The notes: a model not told the origin generated them from the letters alone. 20,492 bases of DNA from J088 sp003695505 [NCBI: Candidatus Dadabacteria bacterium] (GCA_003695505.1 RFIY01000052.1:1-20492), one strand, 5' to 3'. Counted from the first letter of the stretch, positions 7,425 to 14,394 are shown. Numbers and translations: made by a program.

Positions 7425-9683
7425 TCAGAGATCGCTACAACACCGGAAACCGATTTCGGCATCTTTGGTTCCGGCCGGCGCCGTATAACGGTACGCGCAG
7501 CGCGCGGCATAATCAGGCCGTTTGAACGACCCCCCCTTTGCAATCATCAGGGTGCGATTCTGCTCAAACGGCGTCGAAGTCCACTCTAGCACGTTTCCAC
7601 TCATGTCGTACACTCCGTACGGGCTTGCGCAGCCCTCGAACGCACCAACCGGTGCAAGCGCACGATCTTCACCCGTTGCGGTCTCGGTGTTACAAACGTT
7701 CGGATCCCAGACCTTCCCGTATGGATAGGGATCATTCTTGGGTCCTTTGCAAGCCCGCTCCCACTCCAGTTCCGTACACAGTCGCTTGCCCGCCTTCTCG
7801 CACAGCGCGCGCGCCTGCGCAAGTGATACGCTGGTCTTTGGGCGCGCACCCTTACGATTCGGGTACTCGTAGCGGTCGATGCAATAACGGCCCGTCTTCA
7901 TTTTTTCCAGGCCGCGCTCGGTCGGGTCGCGCAAGAGGTCGTCGCTCGGACTCCCGGCAAAGAATGCGCCCGCCGGGATATCGACCATGCCGTCCGGACA
8001 AGATTTCTTGACCTGCTTCTTCGGAGCCGCGGCCGCTGCCTTTTTGGGCGGAGCCGCTGACGCTTTTTTCGCGGCGGCTTCGGCGGAAGCTTTTCTGGCC
8101 TCGGCTTCGGCTTCCAGTTGCGCTTCTCGTTCGGTAGCCAGCAGGCGAAATTCTGTCGTCGCGAGGCGAGCAAGCTCGAGCGCCGTGTCATATTCGGCCT
8201 GGTGTGCAGCCTTGCGTGCATCCCCAAGCAGGCCGTCCGCGTCAGTAAATCTTTTCTCTTTAACGACTTCTGGCCACAACTTCACCAGGTCTGCGCGGGA
8301 CTGCTCGGCATCGGTAATCGCCTGTGCAACGATCCCCCTGAGCTTGCGTGTGGCTGCGGATTCCACCGGTTCAGACGCGGCCTTCGCCGCTGAAGATTTC
8401 GCTGCCACTGATGCCGTGTCCGTCGCCGACCTCCGCCCCTGAAACCACCAGACCCCTGCCCCCACAATGCCTGCCAGCACAACAACGAGCACCGCGACCA
8501 GAGGCCCTCGTCCCGGGGATGTCTGCGCGATCGCAGGCGTTGGCTCGAGAATGTCCGTCGACTCGCCCGGCTCTTCAACAGCCGCCTGCACCTCGTGGCT
8601 TTCTGCAATCGCCGAAGACGGCAAATCGTCCGGCACATCTTCATCGACGAACAGATGGGCGACATGATCCTCCGCGGCCGATGTATCATCGGGCGAAGAC
8701 CCTGCGGGAGGCTCGGACGTCGCCTGCTGGTCGGCTTGACTCTGTTTGCGCGCCTCGGCCAGCGTACGCTCTGCCTCTTCGGCCGCTTCAGCTTCAACAA
8801 CCGCCTCGAGAATCCGAATCTTTTCTTCATCTCCGAGGGCGCGTGCGTAGTTGAGCAGAAAGGTGTTCGTTGTCGGATAGCGACGCTCCGGAGCATCCGC
8901 CATACCGCGTTGAATAACGGCAGCGATTGCCTCCGGGATCTCAGGGCGTAGCTCCTGGAGCCCCTGCCCTTCCATCGTCGGCGGCTCACCACTGAGCAGC
9001 TCGTACGCAATCGCAGCAAGACCGAACACATCGGCTTCGCGCCCGGCACTCTCAGGATCGCTGAGCAATTCCGGCGCACAATATGGTGCCGCGTCGGTCC
9101 GCTTGATCAGTACCCGGGCAAACACTTCCGGGGGGAGAATGTCCATCAGCCCATCGTCGGTCAGACAGATCTTCTCCGGCAGCAGAAAGACGTTTTCGGG
9201 ACGCAGATTTCCGTGGAAGCCGTCGCGGTGGAGCCAGGACAGGACGCGGCCAATTCCCTCCAGAATCGGATCCGCCTCTTCCGGCGAGAACGGCGCGCCT
9301 TCTCCACGTCGGGCGTCGATGACCTGACGCAGCGACAGCCCCTCCAGAAACTCAATGGCGACCCAGGGGGTGCCTTCGTGAATCCCGACACCAAAGATGC
9401 GGGCAACCCCTTCGTGAGACCACTTGAGCCGTGCCTTGTAGTGTTCGAGAAAGCGGCGAACCAGCGTTTTACGGCTTGCAAAGCGTTCCGCAAACAGCTT
9501 GATGATGACGGGCCGGTTCCCAACCGTGTCGTACCCCCGCCACGCGGCACCCAGCGTGCCCTCTCCAAGCGGCTCGCGCAGCTCAAATCGGGCATCGAGT
9601 GTATCGCCCGGACCTGGACCGCTCACGGCTGTCGGCCGGTTGCCTTGCGCGGTGACCGACGCGTCACTCCGATCGCCAGCCAC
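7425..9683 (-). CDS. Membrane-anchored Ser/Thr (pseudo)kinase fused to an FGE/SUMF1-like domain
   Basis: This 752-residue fusion has a protein-kinase-like domain at about residues 33-290, with the glycine loop LGEGTLG (39-45), VAIK-type Lys62, HGNLRPEN (157-164), DDG in place of DFG (176-178, metal-binding Asp kept) and APE (203-205). The HRD catalytic Asp is replaced by Asn159, so activity is doubtful. An acidic, disordered stretch (about 300-390) leads to one transmembrane helix (393-413). A helical region with a Lys/Ala-rich stretch (about 440-560) follows, and then a C-terminal FGE-sulfatase fold (560-752; GNVLEWT, KGGSF, GFRCC) with ten Cys, predicted periplasmic. The Cys pair needed for formylglycine generation is not at the usual place after GGSF. 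The start is GTG at 9683, directly after an in-frame stop; a second GTG at 9626 is possible. It heads the TonB-receptor cluster. Confidence 0.9.
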   Translation of the reverse strand: MAGDRSDASVTAQGNRPTAVSGPGPGDTLDARFELREPLGEGTLGAAWRGYDTVGNRPVIIKLFAERFASRKTLVRRFLEHYKARLKWSHEGVARIFGVGIHEGTPWVAIEFLEGLSLRQVIDARRGEGAPFSPEEADPILEGIGRVLSWLHRDGFHGNLRPENVFLLPEKICLTDDGLMDILPPEVFARVLIKRTDAAPYCAPELLSDPESAGREADVFGLAAIAYELLSGEPPTMEGQGLQELRPEIPEAIAAVIQRGMADAPERRYPTTNTFLLNYARALGDEEKIRILEAVVEAEAAEEAERTLAEARKQSQADQQATSEPPAGSSPDDTSAAEDHVAHLFVDEDVPDDLPSSAIAESHEVQAAVEEPGESTDILEPTPAIAQTSPGRGPLVAVLVVVLAGIVGAGVWWFQGRRSATDTASVAAKSSAAKAASEPVESAATRKLRGIVAQAITDAEQSRADLVKLWPEVVKEKRFTDADGLLGDARKAAHQAEYDTALELARLATTEFRLLATEREAQLEAEAEARKASAEAAAKKASAAPPKKAAAAAPKKQVKKSCPDGMVDIPAGAFFAGSPSDDLLRDPTERGLEKMKTGRYCIDRYEYPNRKGARPKTSVSLAQARALCEKAGKRLCTELEWERACKGPKNDPYPYGKVWDPNVCNTETATGEDRALAPVGAFEGCASPYGVYDMSGNVLEWTSTPFEQNRTLMIAKGGSFKRPDYAARCAYRYTAPAGTKDAEIGFRCCSDL

Positions 9684-9767
9684 TCAGATGCTGTAGTTGA
9701 TCCATTCATTGCTGTCTGCCGTATATCCCGTCCTGTTGGCCTTCGGGCCGCAATGCGTCGCGAAAAC

Positions 9768-9796
9768 ATAGTAGCGAGGCCGCACTGTTACAGCAA
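9768..9796 (-). promoter_or_regulatory. Possible promoter of the kinase/TonB-receptor cluster
   Basis: On the minus strand TTGCTG (9791-9796) is followed after 17 bases by TACTAT (9768-9773), matching the consensus at 3/6 and 4/6. It lies in the 137-base gap between tilS and the kinase gene, about 75 bases before the GTG start. I see no T-run terminator in this gap, so read-through from tilS is also possible. Confidence 0.35.
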
Positions 9797-9820
9797 ACAG
9801 GGTTTTGGGCGAACGCTGTT

Positions 9821-11056
9821 TCAATCTATTTCTGGAACGACATACGGCTGCCAGCGCCACGAAGCGCCCGCGAAGCGACCGGCCACCGGCTCCGCGGCGC
9901 CCTGCAATCTGATCATTGGCAGCTCGCGTTCGCGGGAGCCGACAAGTACCGGCCAGACCCGCCGCAATGGCGCGGCGATTCCGTCGGGAAGCAGCGAACC
10001 GACCGCTCCGGGCGGCAGCTCCCCCGCCGTCAATATCCTGACAGCGCCAGCCGCCCCGTCCGTGCCCACCTCCAGGCGGCCGATGCCCGGCCAATCACGC
10101 ACGATCTTCCCCGACCCGATATTGCGCGAGGGGCGAGGCACCTGGACGGCAACATCTGCCCCGACCAGAACGGTGCGATTGCCTGTAAGCTCGACACATC
10201 GCAGGCGGGATCGATCCGGACGAATCAGCGCGTCCCGAAGCGCCTCGATGCGCTCCACACCCTGACCAGGCCCTGTCCAGAACCGCAGCAGACGCCGCTG
10301 CAAAACCGGATCGATGTCGCGAAACCGGTCGAGAGCGAACACGCCAAACGGGGTCCACCGCGCAGCGTCAAGGGCCAGTTTGTCGAGCAACCGGTCTTCA
10401 TCCTGCAACGTCTGCACCCGCAGCGTTTCGGCGCCACTCAGCGGCCGTCCGACCGATGGCAGAACGAGGTGCCGCAACCGGCTACGCAACTGGGTAAAGT
10501 CGACGTTGGTGCGCTCGTCGATCCACGCGCATCCACGACTGCGGAGCCAGGTTCTGAGCACATCCCGCCGCACACCAAGCAGGGGGCGCCAGAACATCCC
10601 GACGTGCGGCCGCATCCCGGCGATCCCACGCAAACCAGCACCCCGCAGAACCGCAAGAAGCCGGGTTTCGTACTGATCGTCGAGCGTGTGCGCCAGAGCT
10701 ACCGTCTGCGCGCCAAGCTGCGCCGCAAGCGAACGCAGGGCGGCATACCGCGCTGCCCGCAATGTCGCGGCATCTCCGTCGATCTCTGTCTCGAGCGCCT
10801 GGCTGGCAAAACGGATACCCAGCTCGGCCGCGAGCCGCTCCGTAAAACGGGCTTCCCGCCGGGACTCCGGACGCCTCCGGTGATCGACATGAACCACACG
10901 AAGAAGATCCGAACCCCACCCTGCCGCACGCAGCAGATGAAGCAGGCCAACGGAATCGCCGCCGCCACTCACGGCAACAGCCACAGGGCAGCGAGTCTCC
11001 GCGCGTGCTGCCGCGAGCTGCTCGATCAGCAGGTCAATGACACGATCGTTGTTCAT
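9821..11056 (-). CDS. tilS: tRNA(Ile)-lysidine synthetase
   Basis: TilS ligates lysine to C34 of the CAU-anticodon tRNA-Ile, changing codon reading from AUG to AUA and charging identity from Met to Ile. The 411-residue protein has the PP-loop ATP motif SGGGDS (in VAVAVSGGGDSVGLL), HVDHRRRPES, ALAHTLDDQYET, LRGAGLRGIAGM, RPLLGVRRDVL and LRSRLRHLVLP, in the family order. A C-terminal domain of the size seen in gammaproteobacterial TilS follows. I place the start at the ATG at 11056 because the longer open frame runs back through a tRNA gene. The ribosome site is weak, and a short palindrome GCCTGCCAGGC sits just before the start. It lies 123 bases after a CAU tRNA gene on the same strand. Confidence 0.94.
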   Translation of the reverse strand: MNNDRVIDLLIEQLAAARAETRCPVAVAVSGGGDSVGLLHLLRAAGWGSDLLRVVHVDHRRRPESRREARFTERLAAELGIRFASQALETEIDGDAATLRAARYAALRSLAAQLGAQTVALAHTLDDQYETRLLAVLRGAGLRGIAGMRPHVGMFWRPLLGVRRDVLRTWLRSRGCAWIDERTNVDFTQLRSRLRHLVLPSVGRPLSGAETLRVQTLQDEDRLLDKLALDAARWTPFGVFALDRFRDIDPVLQRRLLRFWTGPGQGVERIEALRDALIRPDRSRLRCVELTGNRTVLVGADVAVQVPRPSRNIGSGKIVRDWPGIGRLEVGTDGAAGAVRILTAGELPPGAVGSLLPDGIAAPLRRVWPVLVGSRERELPMIRLQGAAEPVAGRFAGASWRWQPYVVPEID

Positions 11057-11105
11057 GCGCCTGGCAGGCCGTCGTCTGGCAAATCTGATGTCGCTCCGTG
11101 AACCA

Positions 11106-11132
11106 GTGTCGCATCGAATCGCGGTTCGACAC
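11106..11132 (-). other. Inverted repeat between the tRNA gene and tilS
   Basis: GTGTCG and CGACAC flank a 15-base interval, with an alternative inner pairing TCGAA-6 bases-TTCGA. There is no T-run, so this is not a standard terminator. It may be part of the tRNA-tilS transcript leader or a processing structure. Confidence 0.25.
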
Positions 11133-11179
11133 AACCCGGTCAGGAGATGGCAAATGAATCGCTGGGGCGGGAAATAGTT

Positions 11180-11253
11180 TGGCGGTGCCGTGACTCGAAC
11201 ACGGGACACGGGGCTTATGAGACCCCTGCTCTAACCTCCTGAGCTACACCGCC
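11180..11253 (-). tRNA. tRNA with CAU anticodon, probably elongator tRNA-Met
   Basis: The minus strand folds into a full cloverleaf of 74 bases: acceptor GGCGGTG/CACCGCC, D stem GCTC/GAGC, anticodon stem GGGGT/GCCCC with loop CTCATAA (anticodon CAT), variable GTGTC, T stem CCGTG/CACGG with loop TTCGAGT, and discriminator A. The 3' CCA is not encoded; the next bases are AAC. The anticodon fits elongator Met or the lysidine-modified Ile2 tRNA. The acceptor positions G4 and G5 differ from the C4-G69/C5-G68 pairs I recall for TilS substrates, which favours Met. It is not initiator-like because the first pair is G-C. Confidence 0.93.
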
Positions 11254-11282
11254 GAACGATGGATTTGTCTGGATTGCGCCTG

Positions 11283-11296
11283 CCCGAGAACTCGGG
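11283..11296. repeat. Perfect inverted repeat upstream of the tRNA gene
   Basis: CCCGAG-AA-CTCGGG is a perfect six-pair palindrome in the 130-base gap between mutM and the tRNA. I see no clear promoter there, so the tRNA may be co-transcribed with mutM. The palindrome could be a processing hairpin or a protein site. Confidence 0.3.
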
Positions 11297-11383
11297 GCCA
11301 TGGCGCGCGACGAACGGGGCTGCCGCTCGAAGACTCCATGGTGCCTGATCCGCGCGGTTTGCGCAATCGGACAGGCCATCGGT

Positions 11384-12217
11384 TCACATGGCCTGACAGG
11401 TTGGGCAATAGTGCGTACCCCGTCCGGAAACGACGATACGTTGAATGGGCTGCCCACAAACCCGGCAATTCAGCCCGGCACGGCGATAAACGTTCAGATA
11501 TCGGCGAAATACGCCTGGGTTCCCGTTGAGGTCGAGGTAATCCGAGGTCGTCGTGCCGCGGCGCGCAATCGCCTCTTTCATCACCTGAACCGCGGCCGAA
11601 AACAGTGCGCCGCGCTGGGCGTAATCGAGCACGTCGGCGGCCGTCTCCGGGTGTAATCGCGTCCGAAACAGGGCTTCATCTGCATATATATTGCCGACGC
11701 CACAGGCTACCTGCTGATCGAGCAAAACGGTCTTGATCGCACGTCCGCCCGCGGCATGAACAAGGAACCACTGCCGCGCAGCCGCCTGATCCAGCAGTGG
11801 GTCCGGCGCCAGCCCTCGTTCGTCGAACCACGCGTCTGCGTCCTGGACGAGATCCAATGTTCCGAATCGCCGCGTATCAAAAAAGATCCACTCGCCACGA
11901 TCCGTAGCCAGTCGAAAACGGAATTGTTGCCGTCGCCGAACCGCCTCCGCGCCGACGGGCAATGCCGCATGTCCGGCAGGCAGAATGCGTCCGGTCATGC
12001 GCAGGTGGATGACGAGTTGCGTGGCCCCGACATCCAGAACAAGGTACTTGCCGCGCCGTCGCACGGCCCGCAGGCTTCGCCCCGCGATGGTCGCGGGATC
12101 CACCTGCCGTTCACGCAGCACGGAGGGATCCGCGATCCTCAGTTCACGAAATTCCGCGCCCTGCAGACACTCTTCCAGATCACGCCGTATGGTCTCGACT
12201 TCCGGCAGCTCCGGCAT
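11384..12217 (-). CDS. mutM: Formamidopyrimidine-DNA glycosylase (Fpg/MutM)
   Basis: This base-excision repair enzyme removes 8-oxoguanine and other oxidised purines and cleaves the abasic site. The N-terminus MPELPEVE supplies the catalytic Pro (after Met removal) and Glu3. RRRGKYLVLD carries the conserved Lys57. GNIYADEALFRTRLHPE and the C-terminal zinc finger (CRVC...CPTC) are present. The protein is 277 residues, as usual. The frame extends five codons upstream (MEKKR), but the mature enzyme needs Pro at position 1, so the ATG at 12217 is correct; GGAG lies just upstream. A divergent-strand promoter candidate is at 12310-12338. Confidence 0.96.
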   Translation of the reverse strand: MPELPEVETIRRDLEECLQGAEFRELRIADPSVLRERQVDPATIAGRSLRAVRRRGKYLVLDVGATQLVIHLRMTGRILPAGHAALPVGAEAVRRRQQFRFRLATDRGEWIFFDTRRFGTLDLVQDADAWFDERGLAPDPLLDQAAARQWFLVHAAGGRAIKTVLLDQQVACGVGNIYADEALFRTRLHPETAADVLDYAQRGALFSAAVQVMKEAIARRGTTTSDYLDLNGNPGVFRRYLNVYRRAGLNCRVCGQPIQRIVVSGRGTHYCPTCQAM

Positions 12218-12253
12218 GCGCTTCTTCTCCATTCAGATCAACGCACGAAACAG

Positions 12254-12282
12254 CGGTTGACAGCTCGCCTGACGGTTGACAG
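12254..12282. repeat. Direct repeat CGGTTGACAG, two copies
   Basis: The ten-base sequence CGGTTGACAG occurs at 12254-12263 and 12273-12282, offset by 19 bases. The second copy contains the -35 element of the receiver-gene promoter. It could be a tandem regulator site or a duplicated -35 box. Confidence 0.5.
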
Positions 12283-12304
12283 TACGGCACGGTTCCGCTA
12301 GACT
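12276..12304 (+). promoter_or_regulatory. Predicted sigma70 promoter of the receiver-domain gene
   Basis: A perfect TTGACA (12276-12281) is followed after 17 bases by TAGACT (12299-12304, 4/6). The start of transcription would be near 12311, giving a leader of about 105 bases before the ATG at 12416. The predicted mutM promoter faces it from the other strand, with only 5 bases between the -10 boxes. Confidence 0.6.
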
Positions 12305-12309
12305 CACCG

Positions 12310-12338
12310 ATGGTACAAGCTGCTTTCCTGCGAGTCAG
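12310..12338 (-). promoter_or_regulatory. Predicted promoter of mutM
   Basis: On the minus strand CTGACT (12333-12338) lies 17 bases from TACCAT (12310-12315), each matching the consensus at 4/6. It is about 90 bases upstream of the mutM ATG and points into the promoter on the other strand. Confidence 0.4.
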
Positions 12339-12415
12339 TTAGCGGTATGGTAGCAGAGCCGGATGTTGTTCCCGAAACCAGACCTTGACCACCGGATGCG
12401 GAGATCTCAGTAATC

Positions 12416-14290
12416 ATGGGCCAGAAGATTCTCGTCGCCGACGACAGCATCACCATTCAAAAAGTGATCGGCCTCACGTTCGCCAGTGAGGATTACGAAC
12501 TGGAAATGGCCGACAATGGCGATGAGGCACTCGAGAAAGCCCAGGCTGCACCACCCGACCTGATCATCGCAGACACGAACATGCCGGGGCTGAGCGGCTA
12601 TGAACTGTGCGAGCGCCTGCGCGCGATCCCGGAGCTGGCCGGCATACCGTTGATTCTTCTCACCGGTACCTATGAAGTTTACGACGAAGAACGCGCGAAA
12701 CAGGTTGGCGCCAGTGATCATCTGACCAAGCCATTCGAAAGCGCGGCATTGATCGAAAAGGTGCGGCAACTGCTGAGTGCCGCCGCAGCCGCGCCAGCCC
12801 AGGTCGAGGATCAGGCTCCGGCCGAAGTGGAACCGGTCGAAGCCGAACCCATCGACGCGGAACTCGTAGAAGCCGAACCCGAAGTGGACACAACTTTTTC
12901 CGGAAATACGCCGGAAGAGACGCCAACCGACCTGACCGGCGACGACCTCGAGCCGATCGAAGACCTCGACATCGAACCTGCAGATACGGTTGAGACGCTC
13001 GATCACATAGAAGACGCCGAGGCCATCGAGGACTTTGGCGATCTGGAACCGATCGAACCAGAAGCCGAAACCGAAACAATCTCGGATGTCAGCTCCGCTG
13101 ACGAAGGCGGACTTTCAGGCGATGCGGCGGGCGAAGCGCCGACCGCGTCAGGCGTCGAAGCGGGAACCGCTGACTGGGATCTGGAAGGGTTTGATGCCCA
13201 TCCCGCAACATCGGGCGAAGAAATGCCCGAGACTTCGGAGACGACTGAATCCGCCTCCGAGCTTCCGGAAGAACAAGCAACGCTGGAATCCAGCGAGGAG
13301 GCGTCGTTTGAAGACTTCGGTGAGCTGGAGCCGGCAGAAGAGCTCGAAGCGACCGAAGCCATGGACGAATCGGCAGGGGAGGCATCAACGGCAGGGCCTG
13401 CCGAAGCCCCTGCGGCCGAGCTCGACTTTTCGGATGTCGCAATCGACGATACCACCGAGGAAGTCAGTGAAATCGAAGTTGAACAGGCAGATGAAATGAT
13501 CGAAGAGGCCGCTTCTGAAGAGTCGGCCGCCGAGGAAACAGGCAGCGACCCATTTTCGGCATTCGCGGCCATGGAAGAAGCTTCCTCCGAGCCGTCCCCG
13601 GCGGAGCCGACGACGTCGGCCGGCGGTGATCCGTTCGCCGAATTCGCTGCGATGGAAGCCAACGCTACCGAGGCAGAAGAAACCGCTCCGGAAGCTGAGG
13701 AGCCGGCCGCCTCGCCTGCGGCATCGGAAGGGGACCCGTTTGCGGAGTTTGCTGCGATGGAGGCATCACACGAGGCGGAAGAAGCGGTGTCCGAAGAAAC
13801 GGGCGGCGACGCAGGCGATGCATTTGCGGAGTTTGCGCAAATGGAAGAGGCTGCCGGCAACGAAACTGGCGTGGCGGCAACGGAAATCGAAACAGCCGGC
13901 GCAGACGAAGAGCTTGTCGTCGAAGCGCCTGACGCCGACGAGCCGGTGCCCGCGGAGGAGACAGAACCACTGGACGTCGCCATGGATGCCTCGCCCGGAG
14001 AACTCGCAGGTGAAGATGCCGCCAGCCATCTGGAAACCACGCTGGAACTCACCGAAGAGCCATCACTGCCTGTCGAAGAAACGGGCGCGGCGGAATCGGC
14101 AACAATGTCGCCTGGCGACGGTTCGATTCCACGCGACGTGATCGACGCTCAGATCCGGGCAGCCGTTCAGGAAGCGGTGACCCGCGCGCTCGATACCCAG
14201 GCCCGAGAACAAATCGAGGCCGCAGTCGAGCAAATCGTGCGTGAATCGTTGACCCGCGCGCTTGACCAGTTGCGCGGCAAGCTCGACTGA
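12416..14290 (+). CDS. Receiver-domain protein with long acidic repeat-bearing tail
   Basis: This 624-residue protein has an N-terminal CheY-like receiver domain (1-120) with acidic pocket Asp9/Asp10, phosphoacceptor Asp53 (IIADTNMPG), Thr83 (LLTGT) and Lys105 (LTKPFE), so it should be phosphorylatable. The rest is not a DNA-binding or enzyme domain. Residues 118-572 are Glu/Asp/Ala/Pro-rich with no Lys, Arg, Cys or Tyr, and are probably disordered. Inside are four DPFAEFAAMEA-like motifs (378, 405, 440, 468) and looser FGDLEPIEP/FGELEPAEE motifs (207, 301). A basic-acidic amphipathic helical segment closes the protein (573-624). Similar receiver domains with acidic tails occur, as I recall, in motility and polarity proteins of Deltaproteobacteria; the function here is unknown. 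It has its own promoter and no adjacent histidine kinase. Confidence 0.88.
   Translation: MGQKILVADDSITIQKVIGLTFASEDYELEMADNGDEALEKAQAAPPDLIIADTNMPGLSGYELCERLRAIPELAGIPLILLTGTYEVYDEERAKQVGASDHLTKPFESAALIEKVRQLLSAAAAAPAQVEDQAPAEVEPVEAEPIDAELVEAEPEVDTTFSGNTPEETPTDLTGDDLEPIEDLDIEPADTVETLDHIEDAEAIEDFGDLEPIEPEAETETISDVSSADEGGLSGDAAGEAPTASGVEAGTADWDLEGFDAHPATSGEEMPETSETTESASELPEEQATLESSEEASFEDFGELEPAEELEATEAMDESAGEASTAGPAEAPAAELDFSDVAIDDTTEEVSEIEVEQADEMIEEAASEESAAEETGSDPFSAFAAMEEASSEPSPAEPTTSAGGDPFAEFAAMEANATEAEETAPEAEEPAASPAASEGDPFAEFAAMEASHEAEEAVSEETGGDAGDAFAEFAQMEEAAGNETGVAATEIETAGADEELVVEAPDADEPVPAEETEPLDVAMDASPGELAGEDAASHLETTLELTEEPSLPVEETGAAESATMSPGDGSIPRDVIDAQIRAAVQEAVTRALDTQAREQIEAAVEQIVRESLTRALDQLRGKLD
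13547..13849 (+). repeat. Four-copy coding repeat (DPFAEFAAMEA-like)
   Basis: Within the acidic protein, copies begin at 13547, 13628, 13733 and 13817 (residues 378, 405, 440, 468). They read DPFSAFAAMEE, DPFAEFAAMEA, DPFAEFAAMEA and DAFAEFAQMEE. Spacing is 27, 35 and 28 residues. The codons differ between copies, so the protein motif rather than the DNA appears conserved. They look like short linear binding motifs in a disordered chain. Confidence 0.85.
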
Positions 14291-14295
14291 ACAGC

Positions 14296-14332
14296 GCGAG
14301 TCGACGACTCGCCTGGCGGCAGCCGCTGCCGC
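14296..14332 (+). other. Two adjacent hairpins after the receiver-domain gene
   Basis: GCGAGTCG-A-CGACTCGC (14296-14312) and GCGGCAG-CCG-CTGCCGC (14316-14332) are perfect inverted repeats that begin 6 bases after the stop codon. No T-run follows, so they are not classical intrinsic terminators. They may protect the mRNA 3' end or slow polymerase before the valS promoter. Confidence 0.45.
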
Positions 14333-14373
14333 GCCACCGATCACGGGCAAGCGAAAAACCGCACGATACGGGC

Positions 14374-14382
14374 TGCTAAAAT
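14374..14382 (+). promoter_or_regulatory. Possible extended -10 promoter of valS
   Basis: TGCTAAAAT gives a TGn extended -10 with TAAAAT (5/6). No good -35 is seen 17 bases upstream, which is tolerable for extended -10 promoters. The start would be near 14389, giving a leader of about 88 bases that contains a hairpin. Confidence 0.4.
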
Positions 14383-14394
14383 GTCAGTTTGACG

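Noticed and set aside
9213-10265. 350-codon plus-strand open frame across the kinase N-terminus and tilS end
   Set aside because: It has no recognisable motif and lies opposite conserved kinase and TilS sequence.
11057-11209. N-terminal extension of tilS up to 11209
   Set aside because: It would read into the tRNA gene and lacks TilS similarity; the ATG at 11056 is the sound start.
11343-11376. Hairpin downstream of mutM (GCCTG-T-CCG with CGGA-T-CAGGC) as a terminator
   Set aside because: The stem contains a bulge, the loop is long and no T-run follows; termination is not supported.
12218-12232. Upstream ATG of mutM (MEKKR extension)
   Set aside because: Fpg needs Pro as the first residue for catalysis, so initiation at the MPELPE Met is required.
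13003-14052. Long Ser/Ala-rich open frame on the minus strand opposite the acidic receiver protein
   Set aside because: It is the mirror of Glu/Ala codons on the other strand, has low complexity and no recognisable domain.
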